Origin: Bilabrum cf. latius
Taxonomy: Eukaryota > Bigyra: Bicosoecida > Bigyra > Bicosoecida
Length of the DNA: 64,000 nucleotides
Direction: 5' to 3'
Assembly (NCBI GenBank): GCA_965178125.1
Contig: OZ237738.1
Location: 1,178,001-1,242,000, forward strand
Shown piece by piece: positions 37,601 through 48,878 of this stretch. A program made the translations under genes and the position numbers. Numbering within the stretch: the first letter of the stretch is position 1; each line of letters starts with the position of its first letter. Below the pieces are notes generated by a model, which was not told the origin of the DNA, did no database searches, and saw only the letters and a list, made by a program, of their open reading frames with translations.

Positions 37601-38773
37601 TGCGTCCACACGGCCGACATGACGAACACCCTCACTTCGTCTGCGGCGCCCAGCTCCTCCTCGTCTGTTCCCGTGGACAGCTTCTCCCCGGAAATGTCGT
37701 CGTCTGCGCGCGGCTTGATGTCCCTGATCGCCGTCACGCCGATGCCTGCGAACTGAGCCGCGAGCCGCAGGGCAGCCGGGACGGCGACTTCCTGGCGCGG
37801 CCCCGCCACGGGTCGCTCAAGGAGTCCGATGACGGCGTGCACCGCCTGGTTGAAGTGGACCCCTTGCATGATCTCCGCGAGCCTGGCTCTCCTCAGCGCG
37901 GAGGGTTTCCGGGGAGCGCCGCCTTCGCCTGCGCCGCTGGTGGCAGAGGCGGGAAGCTTTGCCATTTCTTGGTCGTAGCGCCAGTCCGGCCACCATAGCC
38001 GGAGCTAGTCGGGGAAAACCCGTCGGGTGTCGATGCAGGCCATGTCTGCGGGAAGGGTCCCGCCGATGGCGCAGGGGCACAGAACCACGGCGAGCATTCG
38101 GTGCTACAAGCCATCGTTCATGCACTTCGTTAGCTCGTTTATGCAGAATCCGCCGTTGGTCTTGTGCTTGTCGCTGCGACGAATGCCCCAGGGAGCCATC
38201 ATGTACAGAAATCTTCCCCGGTCTCCCTGCCGCTTCACAGAATCCACGCCCCTGGCCATCTCCTCTGCCCATTTATCTCCTGCCTTCAATTCCACAGAGT
38301 CCATCCAAACGCGATGGCCCCGGCCGCGCAGGATTCTAGCAAGCCTCTCGCACACGGGTGTAAACCCATCGTGACCTGCATTTACCGAATGGATCATTAA
38401 GCATTGTACATTTTCGCATAAGCTTAAATTTTAATCTCAAAGCCTTCATGCTGTAGCCAAAATATTCTGTATCAAAAATGGCGAATGGACAACTTCTCTC
38501 CATCTCACCATAACTCAAGAAAATATCCAGCTTCGGCCCTTGGTATTGAGGTGAGGCGTACACATCTGTAATGCTGAGCTGCTACGAGGAGCTCATCCTT
38601 TCGCAATGCCGTAGCAGTACGCCATTGCTGTTCTCGGAAATCGAGCGATCCGGAGCAGCTGAAACCAAGGCAAAGCATGCATGCAACATTGTACGCATGA
38701 AATAGCTAGTCAGGCGATGCTTACACATTACCTGCAAACGAGCGAAGTCTTGCCTGCCCCCTTTTAGACACAT
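34609..38773 (-). CDS. TIR, degenerate STAND-type P-loop and SH2 protein
   Basis: Minus-strand exons 38773-38725, 38658-38509 and 38375-34609 give 1,321 residues; the 66-bp first intron is uncertain because the frame is also open through it. Intron 38376-38508 (donor GTGAGA, phase 1) joins F-L-S-Y-G to H-D-G-F-T inside a TIR domain (V-W-M-D, L-K-A-G-D-K-W, C-I-N-E-L). A second TIR-like block follows (A-V-M-L-M-T-K...I-L-P-V-K-V). A P-loop G-Q-S-G-Q-G-L-S has Leu in place of the catalytic Lys and no clear Walker B Asp pair. The C-terminal part has an SH2 domain with the binding Arg (G-T-F-V-L-R-W-S). TAG codons occur at 38582, 38104, 35716 and 35359, plus one more near 38008; stop is TGA at 34609. 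The start follows an in-frame TGA directly. Likely an immune or stress-type signalling scaffold; this is inference. Confidence 0.75.
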
Positions 38774-38810
38774 TCACGGGGTGTCATGTGCGAGGTCCGA
38801 CGATGATGCA

Positions 38811-39395
38811 ATGGTCAAGGAGTTTAACCAAGAGCTGGAACACTTCTTTGGAAACTCTATGGAAGATTATGATGCTTTAAAGCAGGATAGACCACCAACA
38901 AGCAGGCCCGGTCCAGTCGATTCAGCAGCTGCAGGGCAGCCTGTCCAATAGAGCGCAGCTCAAAGCACCGGCATCTCGAGCAACTCTTGTGGTTCATCGG
39001 CTGGATCCAATGCGAGCAGTGCACCAGGGTTGGTGTCGAGGGCGGAAACACCAGCGATTCACGTCCATGTGCATGTTCATCACCACCACTGGCAGCATCC
39101 CGCCCCAGCGAGCAGTACGGCTGGCGAGAACTCGTGGGGTCAGTACGCTGGAGCAATGCATCCTAGTGCAGAAACTTCGGACGAATATCCTGCCACGTCC
39201 CACAGCGATGCCAACATGCGGATGGTGCAGCAACAAGCGGAACTGCTCGCCGACGACTAGGTCGCCGGGGCAGTTGCACGGGCGCTGCGTGCGAGCAAGG
39301 CCACAGACGACGATACTGGTAGCACCCGGCGGAGCGAGTCAAATGCTCCAAACCCAACGGAGAAGTGGAAGTAGCCTGGCCATGGGCGAAGATAA
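38811..39395 (+). CDS. small unknown Ser/His-rich protein
   Basis: 194 residues from ATG 38811 to TAA 39393 with three TAG codons (about 38952, 39258, 39372). The N-terminus is acidic (E-F-N-Q-E-L-E-H-F-F), then a Ser/Ala/Gly-rich stretch, an alternating Val-His run (H-V-H-V-H-V-H-H-H-H) and a polar tail. An acceptor-like TTTTAG upstream near 38766 suggests a first exon could exist. No family recognised. It starts close to, and divergent from, the TIR/SH2 gene, so the two may share a promoter. Confidence 0.5.
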
Positions 39396-39528
39396 CGAGG
39401 CACCGCCCACTAGAGTATCGGGGCTTGGATGCTTGCTTGGTCTCTTGGATGCTCGCTTCGCCTCACTGGTGGTCCTGAAATTGAATGATGCTGCAGAGAC
39501 ATCCTATCACTGACAGTCGAACTATGTA

Positions 39529-40932
39529 TCATGGAACTCCGTCTTCAGCCCTGCTCCCGCTGGCTGCCCCTCCCCGCTGGCTGGCTCCGCCTGCATTCCC
39601 CACTTCGCTGCCGTCACCCAAGCGAACCGCACTCGCACCCCCCGCATGCATCTCCACACTGCCGCTGCCAGCGTTTGACTACTTCTTCTGCTTCTTCTTT
39701 TTATTTCCTTTCTTTGCCTTGCGGCGCGCTGCCAATCGAAGCTTCGCGGCCGCCTGGGCAGCCCTACGATAGTAGGTGTACGCCACCATGCCAGCGATGG
39801 CAATGGCGATGCCTCCCAGATTCAAAGGCGATAGAGGGTATCCAAACAGCACGAACGCCCCCACCAGCACCGCCACCGTCTTCAAGTGGCCCACGACCGT
39901 GCTTGTCACGGCATCGGTGGCCCCAATGAGCAGGAAAACTGACATGTTCACCCCGACCGCCATCAAGGCGGACAGCAGCAGCAGCGACGTCACCTCGCTG
40001 GTAAACCGGAACTGCATCAGGGTAGGACCCGCGCCGCCGACATTCTCCGCGTCAACCTCTACCGACGCCAGCGCCCCCTCCTGCTCCTCTCCCTCCCTCG
40101 CCGCCGCCTCTGCAGCCGCGACCTGCCTGAGGTCGGCCCCGCTGTGGAGCACCTCTCCTTCGAAGCCCTCCGTGGTGAGGTCCCTGTGGGGGGTCACCGC
40201 CAGGAGGGGCGGAGGGAACAGTCCAGTGGGCTCTACCAGGGGTGTGACGAGCAGGGCGATTCCAGCGGCGTAGGGGGTGACGGCGGCGAGGAGTTGCACC
40301 GAGCTCGCCTCCAGCTGCTTGCGCTTCTGCTCCACCAGCAGCTGGTATTGCGCGGTCGTTATCATGCATGCCGCGGCGAGGAACAGACCCCACGCGTTCG
40401 CGTGGAGGTCTGCTACCGTCGCCATGAGCGCGCCGGACACCACGACGGCGCAAGAGGCGAGAGTGCCCACCGAGAACTTCCTCTTGAAGTAGAACAGCTG
40501 CAGGGCCACAAGGTAGGGCGTGCCAAGGATGCGAGCCATCTGGAACATCCCCACCGAGTTGTGTGCCAAAGAGAGATTGCTGAGAGGAACCGACAGCGCG
40601 TAGGCGGCTGCTAACGGCAGCACTTCAGCGAGAGGCAGCTGCTTCAGCTCAAAGAGCCCATACGAGGCCATGACGCGCATGCTAATGCTAGTGCACGCAA
40701 AGTGCAGCGCGGTGACAAACATGGGAAACTGCGATACAGGCTCAAAGAAAATTTACTCGTGCCCATGGAAGAAGCTGCATAGTCGGGCCGATAGCATAGC
40801 GGGACTATGCACAAATCTCTGCAGCGATGCTAGCGAAAATTCGGCCAAAGTGCTCACCCGAAACCCGACGCCATCAAATATTAATTTGTTAATCAGCACA
40901 ATACTGCGCTTTGAAATAGAAAGCGTAGCCAT
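39529..40932 (-). CDS. TPT/nucleotide-sugar-type transporter (drug/metabolite superfamily)
   Basis: Exons 40932-40858 and 40728-39529, 424 residues. The 129-bp intron (40729-40857, donor GTGAGC, phase 0) joins G-V-G-F-R to F-P-M-F-V-T-A-L-H-F, a junction typical of triose-phosphate-translocator family members. Ten or so membrane segments follow; the N-terminal N-K-x-I-F and S-L-A-H-N-S-V-G motifs support the TPT/SLC35E group. An acidic loop of about 60 residues is inserted in the middle. TAG at 39679 follows a Lys-rich stretch and extends the C-terminus by about 50 residues to TGA at 39529. Golgi or plastid membrane are both possible; the substrate cannot be read from sequence. Confidence 0.8.
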
Positions 40933-41260
40933 CGAACGATAAACAAAGAACGCCAAAACCGAGGAAAATTCGAAATATGTTTTGCCTCACCCTGTGTTGC
41001 ATAAGAGGTTCAATCCAATGTATATGGCAGACTTTGGTAGCATTCCAAAAAGTAATCTAGCAGGATTTGCCCCATCCTGCCCATTTCGCGACATGGAGGA
41101 CGGTTTTCTGGTTGTTAGATTGCCCTCATCACATGATATAAATAAATCGGATCCATCGAGAACAACTCGCAACAATTGACAACCAAAAAAAACTCTGGTG
41201 CAAGAACACCGTGTGATCGGCCCAATTATCTAACGAACGGCTCACAGTCGCAGTTTTTCA
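40933..41260. promoter_or_regulatory. upstream region of transporter and kinase genes
   Basis: A 328-base AT-richer stretch between two diverging genes. A short open frame exists here but shows no coding features. No defined element seen. Confidence 0.4.
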
Positions 41261-44200
41261 ATGGCAGTTTCAGTTCCTGTTGGTGTTGACCAACGAACAC
41301 GCGGCATGCGGGCGTACGCGTTGCGAAGTGGCGGTGTATTTGTCACCGCCCCTGAGCTGCGTCTCGGTTGCGGGTCGTACGGAGATGCCTTGCTTGGCGT
41401 AGTATTTCGAATCGATGGGGATAGTGGTCAGGTGCAGCACAGGCGAGCCGTGATGAAGCGATTTCCCGGAAACTTGGAGGCGCTGCAGAATGCAATGAGC
41501 GGGAGGTCAAACATCAATACGGAGGGTGACAGCCTGGCAATTTTGGGCATGAGCGGGAATATTATCGAGTTGCTTGATTTCAGACGCGAAACAGGAGCCC
41601 ACATAGTCCGAGGATAGCGAGAAATCGATGGTGAGGCCTTGGACGGCTCCGGGCTCGCCAGCCTGCAGGATCCGTACCTCCTTCTAGAGTTCCTGCCTAA
41701 CGGAGACTTGTACCGCCACTGCTGGAACAACGTCCGCATCCCTGCGCTCGAAGATCCCGGGCGGCGTCCTCGCCCGATGCCTGTTCGCGTGCTCGCTCGC
41801 ATCGCTCGCGACCTGCTCCGCGGCATCCGAGACTGCCACGAGAACGGCGTGATCCACCTGGACATCAAGACTGAAAACATAATGTTTGACGCGGACTACC
41901 GCGCGAAGTTGATCGACTTCAACCTTGCCGTGATCGGCACGGGCCGGGCAATCGTCGCTGCCACCAGGGAGACCTGGCGCAAGCCGCTGGGCCCGCGCCC
42001 CGCGAGTGGGACGGTGCATCGCTCCGTATTCAAAGACACGTGGCCCATGATGGGCTCCTTCGCTGGAACGAAAGAAACTGCAGCTCCAGAGGTCATGGCC
42101 GTGGGCCTGGCGGGCAGCAGGCGGCCGGGTGGTGTGACTTACGATGGCAGACTAGCGGACATGTTTAGCATCGGAGCCACGCTCTTCCACGTCATGGCCG
42201 GCGACAAACTCCCGTGGAGCGGGCTGCCCCACAAGCCGCAGCACGCCGTGCCAAAGAACCCCTGGTTCCAGAGGCACGCTAAGTCGCCCTGCTATGCCCC
42301 CGGCGTGGCCACCGGGTGGGCGGATGGCAGCACGGCACCTTCACCGCCGGGTGGGGTCCCACAGCCGTACGGCCGGTACTTGCCTGGTGACTCGTTCCAG
42401 GGAATGATGCGCCCTGACATGTACAGCAAGTTATTCCTGGTGAATCCAGGCACTCTGGCGAAGGCATACGTGATGGAAGACCGGGTGCACCCGCTGGTCG
42501 CCGACCTCGTGCTCCGCCTGCTGCACCCGGATCCTTCCAAGAGGCCATCTGCTGCCGCCCTCCTCGCGGCCCACCCCCTGCTGCAGGAGGGATCCGGCTT
42601 TCTTGCGAGCGCCAAGGAGATGCAGGACGCGATGAGGCCGAGGAGGATCCACAGCCGCGTGCTTGTCTCGGACAAGGAGGACCTGGAGGGATTCAAGCAG
42701 GGAAGGCTGGCGACACGCAAAGCCATGGTGCAGCGAGCAATCGACGCCGGCTTCGGCACCCTGGTTCGGCAGATCGGGCTGCTGCCTCTGGCGAGGGGTC
42801 GTGACCCGGAGGACGAGGATCTCGCTGATATGGACAGGGCAGCTGCGGCCACGCGAGCCAGGGAGGGGTACGAAGCTGACCAGGCCCCGAAGCGCGCCTA
42901 CCGCGAAGCCGTAAACCTCCAGAGGAGGATTGCTGCGCACGAGACCGAGCTGAAGCAGCTCCATGATCGCATCAAAGGGCTTGAGGACCACGTCAAGAGA
43001 CACCCGACTCCGCACCCGGACGCTGCTCGAGACCTCACAAGGGCAAAGCAGCTGCATCAGGCCAACCAGGAGAGGGTGGCACAGCTGACCGGTGAGATCC
43101 GGAAGTGGTGGTAGGACCGGCGCGCCGGCGTTTCCTCCGGCGAAGCCATGCAGGAGGACGTGTTGGCTCGCATGGAGAGCGAGTCCGAGGCATCTGTCCA
43201 GCTGATCGCACTTGCCGAGTCCAGGGGACTCTTCGCTGCTCCCAACGAGAGGTCCAGCTTCGGCCTGGCTCCGGCCCAGGCCGGCGGAAGCTCCAGTGCC
43301 GATCCGGACGCGGGGGCCCGCGTGGTGCAGCAGCCTGAGTTACCAGACGCCCCGGGTGCTGCGGGGGGTGCGGCTCCCATGGACGGGGACGGCGGCACGG
43401 AGCTGGAGGGCGGGCCGAGCTCGTCCTTGACTAGCAACAAGGACCTGGAGCTGGCTGCACGCAGGAATGCGGGGTCTGTGGCTGCGCAGGCAGCCATGGA
43501 CCGTGGCTCCGACGTGTCCACCGGCAGCAGCAGCAACCACTACGCGGTGAGCAGCGCGCGGATGCATGGGGGGCTCGGAGCCGGCGCGCAGGAGAGCAAG
43601 ATGAGGGACGAGAGCGGCGTCCAGTCGGAGAGGCATGGCAGCCTGGGATCCAGCACCAGCGCGGTGTCTGCTGAGGGCCCCAGTTCTGGAGCGGGTAGCA
43701 GGAACAGGCAAGGGGGTTCGGCGAACGCGGCCGCCTCCCGCAACCAGCGCGCTGCTGACCTGAAGCGCCGCATCCACCTCGCCAATATGAAGAGGGACGA
43801 GCAGCAGCGTAGGGAGGCGGAGCGGGTCGCGATGGCGGAGAAGGGGCAGGCGCACATGCGGCAGTCCTCCGGCAGCAGAAGGGTGGGCTCTGGTGGAATG
43901 TCGGACGACTCCACGCTCGCGTTTGCTGCGGCCGACGGGGACGATGTGATCATGGGAGGCAGGCGGTCTGGCGCGCTGCAGCCGTCGGAGGCCGTGCGAG
44001 GCCTCGGGGCAGGCGTGGGTGAAGAGGACGAGGACCTGACGATGATGCGGAGTGCCCTGCGTGTGCCCTGCTCGGACGACGACGACGAGATCACAGTGGT
44101 GTGGGGCCAGATGCTGCAAGCCAGCGTGCGCGCGCCTCCGATGCCCGTGGCTGGCGTGTGCCACCTGCACGCCTCTCGGCCCTATGACGCTGACGAGGAG

Positions 44201-45574
44201 GTGCTGGAGATGCACGCCGTGTCGGTGGCTCAAGGCCTGCTGCACTGCATTGCAGAGAGCGACATCAACGCATCGGTGGGCGCCGCCCCTGTGCTGGACG
44301 TACCGCGATAGCCTGCGGTGCCATCGACAGGGGCAGCGGGCGGTGCTTCGGCTGGATGCAACAAGACAGCGGCAGCAGCATTGGCATCTGCAGCAGCAAG
44401 TGCAGACCCATCATCTGCAGGATCTGGCGCAGCATCACCGGGAGCGGGGACGGTTGACTCGGACGCTGCCAGCACGAGCCTGAGCGACGTGCTCGCGATG
44501 CGACAGGCGCGACTGGACAGGCAGGTCTCCTTCCTGCGCCCCGACGAGCTTGAGGACGTGGTGGAGCCCGCGGCGTTGTCCCTCTTGCGATCCAGCCGGA
44601 CCGTGGTGCTACCGTGCCCGCCGGAAAACGCCATACGGACGGCCATGCTTGCCGTGCTGGGCGCAGTGAGCGCCTGGGGCAAGCTGGCTGACGTCTCGGC
44701 CGAAGGCGGGGCTGCAGTGGTGGATCACAGCGGAGCCGTGGATTTGGGTGCTGCAGATGATGTGCGGGCGAGTTTAGGCGACGATGGCGAGGAGGACGAG
44801 GATGGGGATGATGGCCCTGAGCTCACAAGGGTAGGTCGGGCCACTGCATCCGAAGGTCCCGACGATTCCGCGGCAGTGGCTGACCCACCTCTGCGGGCAG
44901 TGGGCACCGAGTCCTTGGAGGTGCTGCCGTCGGGGTTCCGTGTCGTGTTGCTAGGGAGGGACGGGGATGGGGATTTGCGTCGGCTGGGCGTGTGTGTGCG
45001 CGTGCGGTCTCTGTTCGTGGACGACGAGGCAGCCAGGGAACACAGGGCCAGGGAGGGCCGGGGGGCCTCCGGGCGTGGCGGGAGCGGGGACTCGGAGCCA
45101 GGGTCCAGTGAGGCTGGGGCCGGGGATGGTGGTGTGACGAGTGCAGAGGACGCCATCAGCCGCGCCATCAGCAGGCACGGAGAGCTGTTCGGGGGAGCTG
45201 CGAGCGTGCCGGGGGAGGCGGGCAGCGCGGGTCGTCATTTTGACGCGGACGAGTCGGGCGGTATGGGCGTAGTGGGCGGAGATGCTGATTCGGACAACGG
45301 GCATGGTGTGTGGGGCATGGACAGCTCGCGTACGGTAGTGTCTATTAGCGGGGTAGTTCGGGAGGGCTGGTCTTGGGACGAAGGCGGCAGGAGGCTTTCG
45401 TTGGGTGGGGGTGCGTTTGGTGCCGGTGCGGATGAAGCTGGGGACGGCGATGAAGATGTTGGGGTTCGGCTGGCATCTGGGGCGGATGAAGACGCATTGT
45501 GTGCTTTGGTGCAGGCGCTTCTGGAGCCGGCTCAGGTGGCGTCTCGATCGACGCTGGAGCGCGTGGCGTTGTGA
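41261..45574 (+). CDS. protein kinase with long acidic C-terminal extension
   Basis: 1,437 residues from ATG 41261 to TGA 45572, with TAG at 41615, 43112 and 44309. The kinase domain has the Gly loop G-C-G-S-Y-G (residues 36-41), the ATP-anchoring Lys66 in A-V-M-K-R-F, catalytic Asp201 in H-L-D-I-K-T-E-N (Leu replaces the usual Arg), and metal-binding Asp219 in D-F-N (Asn replaces Gly). All three catalytic residues are present, so activity is expected. The A-P-E motif appears as A-A-P-E. A coiled coil (R-R-I-A-A-H-E-T-E-L-K-Q) follows at about residue 550, then a long Ser/Gly/Asp-rich region. The HLD form suggests a non-RD-type regulation. Family within the kinome not assigned. Confidence 0.8.
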
Positions 45575-45852
45575 TGACGAGGGGCTGCGGTCATTGATTT
45601 TTCAATTGCTGGATCCATCACAATCATCCGGTCCTGGCGCCTTCGGTTGACTCTAGAAGACGCGTTTAGCACATACAGACCAAACTTTGGTTTACACTTC
45701 GCTAAGCTTGTTTATTGTGGACAATCTTGAAGCTCAGAAGGGCTCATTATCGAGACTTGCATCAGGGCTTACTTTGGTTTTGCAAGCTCCTTTATTACTG
45801 CGTTGAAGCTTACAATTGCAGCAAGGTTAGTCTCTGTGTGAGATCGCTGACC

Positions 45853-47250
45853 ATGCCATCGCGCAGGGATTGCTCAGAAGTCGTCGATCTCGTGAGCAAC
45901 TCCAGTGACAGCAGTGACAGCGACAGCGACAGCGGTGGGAGCCAGTTTGGGGGTGTCTCACTAGCTGTATAGTCAACACTTCGTAGAAAGACCAGCACTG
46001 GCCGCCGTCGTACTAGCTCAGGACAGAATGCTCGCGAGGCTGCTATTCGCTTGCAGCCTGAAGCACCCGGCGGGTTTTCAGAAGATGTATGTGTATCAGT
46101 GGGGTGCAAACGCGGCAGGGTGTCGAGCAATACCTCATCATAGTCTTCTTCAAGCCCCGAACACCTTGGGGACTCGATAAAGAGGCGGAGGAGGGAGGCA
46201 GGCGGGGCAGCTGATGGGTTCCGCTGCGAGATTTGTTGGAAATTGCTTAGCTCGGCAATGAGCTTGAGGAGGCACATGTCCGTGGTGCACCTGGGCGAGC
46301 GCAAGCACGAGTGCAGTGTGTGCGGCAAGGCATTCGGGCAGGCAGGCAATCTCAGGAAGCACATGTCCGTGGTGCACCTGGGCGAGCGCAAGCACGAGTG
46401 CAGTGTGTGCGGCAAGGCATTCGGGGAGGCAGGCAGTCTCAGGAAGCACATGTCCGTGGTGCACCTGGGCGAGCGCAAGCACGAGTGCAGTGTGTGCGGC
46501 AAGGCATTCGGGGAGGCAGGCAGTCTCAGGAAGCACATGTCCGTGGTGCACCTGGGCGAGCGCAAGCACGAGTGCAGTGTGTGCGGCAAGGCATTCGGGC
46601 AGGCAGGCCATCTCAGGAATCACATGTCCGTGGTGCACCTGGGCTAGCGCAAGCACGAGTGCAGTGTGTGCGGCAAGGCATTCGGGCAGGCAGGCCATCT
46701 CAGGAAGCACATGTCCGTGGTGCACCTGGGCGAGCGCAAGCACGAGTGCAGTGTGTGCGGCAAGGCATTCGGGCAGGCAGGCAATCTCAGGAATCACGTG
46801 TCCGTGGTGCACCTGGGCGAGCGCAAGCACGAGTGCAGTGTGTGCGGCAAGGCATTCGGGCAGGCAGGCGATCTCAGGAAGCACATGTCCGTGGTGCACC
46901 TGGGCGAGCGCAAGCACGAGTGCAGTGTGTGCGGCAAGGCATTCGGGCAGGCAGGCCATCTCAGGAAGCACATGTCCGTGGTGCACCTGGGCTAGCGCAA
47001 GCACGAGTGCAGTGTGTGCGGCAAGGCATTCGGGCAGGCAGGCCATCTCAGGAAGCACATGTCCGTGGTGCACCTGGGCGAGCGCAAGCACGAGTGCAGT
47101 GTGTGCGGCAAGGCATTCGGGCAGGCAGGCGATCTCAGGAAGCACATGTCCGTGGTGCACCTGGGCGAGCGCAAGCACGAGTGCAGTGTGTGCGGCAAGG
47201 CATTCGGGCAGGCAGGCGATCTCAGGAAGCACATGTCCGTGGTGCACTGA
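45853..47250 (+). CDS. C2H2 zinc-finger protein with about 12 fingers
   Basis: 465 residues from ATG 45853 to TGA 47248. TAG codons occur at 45970 and 46141 in the linker and at 46645 and 46993 inside the array, where sister repeats have GAG. The N-terminus has a Ser-Asp run. The first finger is divergent (C-E-I-C). Eleven more follow with the pattern C-S-V-C-G-K-A-F-G, His spacing C-x2-C-x12-H-x4-H and the linker L-G-E-R-K-H-E. They are near-identical at the DNA level. The variable residues are mainly at the position before L-R-K-H (N, S, H or D). Probably a DNA-binding protein; target unknown. It is the last host gene before the viral DNA. Confidence 0.85.
46262..47247 (+). repeat. 84-bp tandem repeat encoding zinc fingers
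   Basis: Twelve successive units of 84 bases with very few differences, each coding one 28-residue finger and linker. Because the period is a multiple of three and stop-free, other frames on both strands also stay open; those are shadows. Confidence 0.9.
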
Positions 47251-47379
47251 GATTCAGTCTAGCCAACTTCTTCCCCCCCGCTACGGTAATAAATAAATTT
47301 ATTCCCTTCGGTTAAGGATGATTAACATCATCAATAGTTCCAGTCCATCAGAGCTAAAGCTCTTCAGTCCGTTCCACTC

Positions 47380-47404
47380 CTTTTGGAGCTAGTCGCTCCA
47401 AAAG
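47380..47404. repeat. 10-bp inverted repeat (hairpin) near left viral boundary
   Basis: Arms 47380-47389 and 47395-47404 are exact reverse complements around a 5-base loop. It could be a recombination or replication signal. Confidence 0.6.
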
Positions 47405-47488
47405 TCAAGGTGAGCCTCTTCATACTGCTACTTCATATAACTGCTTTATCCTTCTAATTATATAAAATCAATTATATATAAAACTCTA

Positions 47489-47640
47489 TACGATGACCAT
47501 ATCCATACTTTGGGTATATATTATAGTAAGTTCTAATCAAAACGTGGATGTAGCCCTCTTGTGAAGGTGTTCTGGGACTCTAGCCATTTTCTAGCCAAAA
47601 GTTCCATCACTTTATGGGACTCCATTATTCAACCTTCTAA
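47489..47640 (+). repeat. direct repeat copy 1 flanking viral gene block
   Basis: Shares long matching blocks with 58135-58290 in the same orientation, including A-C-G-T-G-G-A-T-G-T-A-G and C-T-C-T-T-G-T-G-A-A-G-G-T-G, and A-A-A-A-G-T-T-C-C-A-T-C near the right end. Overall about three quarters identical by eye. Confidence 0.75.
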
Positions 47641-47741
47641 ACTACCTTCATTATACCCCCTTATCCTCGCTTATACCTTCACAAATGGAACAAACGCGCT
47701 TTTATTTTTAAATTGTTATAGAGCGTTTAAATTGACTTAAA

Positions 47742-47769
47742 AAATATATTTATTATAGGTATATACAGA
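47742..47769 (+). promoter_or_regulatory. TATA-type box before first DUF285 gene
   Basis: An AT-rich box with T-A-T-T-A-T-A-G-G-T-A-T-A-T-A directly precedes the ATG. The same sequence precedes the second DUF285 gene at 48851-48878, so the promoter was duplicated with the gene. Confidence 0.55.
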
Positions 47770-48789
47770 ATGGAATTATTAAAATGGGAAAATGGAACCT
47801 TGAAAGCTACACAACCAAAAGAATATTATGAACGAAATGGATTTTAGGTTAATTTTGAAGGGAAAACCTATCATATAGCAATGGATAAAGATTATATAAG
47901 ATGGTTTTTGAAGGACTATAAACCTTATGAAATAATAACAACATTCATAACAGATATGAGTGAAGTATTCAATGGATAGGATAAATTTAATGAACCTTTG
48001 AATACTTGGGATGTTTCAAATGTTAAGGATATGAGTTTAATGTTTCAAAGTTGTAGAAGCTTTAATCAACCATTGAGCAATTGGGATGTTTCTAAGGTTG
48101 AAAAAATGTCGTCTATGTTCTATTTTTGTTCTAAATTCAATCAATCATTGAACGATTGGAATGTTAGTAATGTTAGGGATATGAGTGGTATGTTTGGTTC
48201 TTGTTCAAGATTCAATCAACCATTGGATAATTGGGATGTTTCTAAGGTTGAAAATATGTCCTCTATGTTTAATGGATGTTGGAACTTCAATCAACCATTG
48301 GATAATTGGGATGTTTCTAACGTTGAAAATATGTCCTCTATGTTCCATTATTCTGAATTCAATCAATCATTGAACGATTGGAATGTTAGTAATGTTAGGG
48401 ATATGAGTGGTATGTTTGGTTCTTGTTCAAGATTCAATCAACCATTGGGTAATTGGGATGTTTCTAACGTTGAATATATATCCTCTATGTTTAATGGATG
48501 TTAGAACTTCAATCAACCATTGGATAATTGGGATGTTTCCAATGTCTAGAGTAAGTTTTAGATGTTAAAAGATTGTGAAAGTTTCAATCATTTAGAGAAC
48601 GGTATTAAGGGTATAAGAATTGATTATTCTACAACATTGATACCGTTGTTAGAAAGACGAAAACATAAAACCATTAAAAAAACAAAGAAATATAGAGAGG
48701 AATTAATTGCTAAAGCGTGGCACCCTTCAAGATTAGATTGGGTATTGGATAACGAGGAGCGAGACGAGATAGAGGATAATTTTAATTAA
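47770..48789 (+). CDS. DUF285/BspA-type repeat protein 1
   Basis: 339 residues from ATG 47770 to TAA 48787 with five TAG codons. It has about eight copies of the repeat F-N-Q-P-L-x-x-W-D-V-S-N-V-x-x-M-x-x-M-F, the signature of the DUF285 (mycoplasma lipoprotein/BspA-like leucine-rich) family found also in many large and mid-size DNA viruses. One TAG (48502) falls in a repeat between G-C and N-F-N-Q-P-L, where a sister repeat has Trp, a variable position. No signal peptide is evident. Its C-terminus (P-S-R-L-D-W-V-L-D-N) is almost identical to the next gene's. Role unknown, perhaps host interaction. Confidence 0.85.
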
Positions 48790-48850
48790 TAGAATTTTAA
48801 TAATATTAATGATTATTTAATATTATAGTGTGAGTTTAAAAAGGCTTAAA

Positions 48851-48878
48851 TAATATATTTATTATAGGTATATACAGA
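48851..48878 (+). promoter_or_regulatory. TATA-type box before second DUF285 gene
   Basis: Nearly identical to the box before the first DUF285 gene and directly adjacent to the ATG at 48879. Confidence 0.55.

Larger units (their letters stand above)
47251..47741. other. left boundary zone of the viral element
   Basis: Non-coding. It holds an inverted repeat at 47380-47404, a smaller one around 47350-47363, and a roughly 150-base direct repeat at 47489-47640 that recurs at 58135-58290. Terminal repeats of the element may lie here but I cannot fix the exact end. Confidence 0.5.

Noticed and set aside
730-44311. Many apparent gene ends at TAG, suggesting pseudogenes or short genes
   Set aside because: The same frame always continues into more of the same protein, and only TAG interrupts; decay would also bring TAA, TGA and frameshifts.
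46262-47247. CRISPR-like array of regular repeats
   Set aside because: The 84-bp units are coding zinc fingers without spacers, in a eukaryote.
46150-47315. Long ORFs in the other frames and on the minus strand of the zinc-finger array
   Set aside because: They arise because the repeat period is a multiple of three; only the plus frame gives C2H2 fingers.
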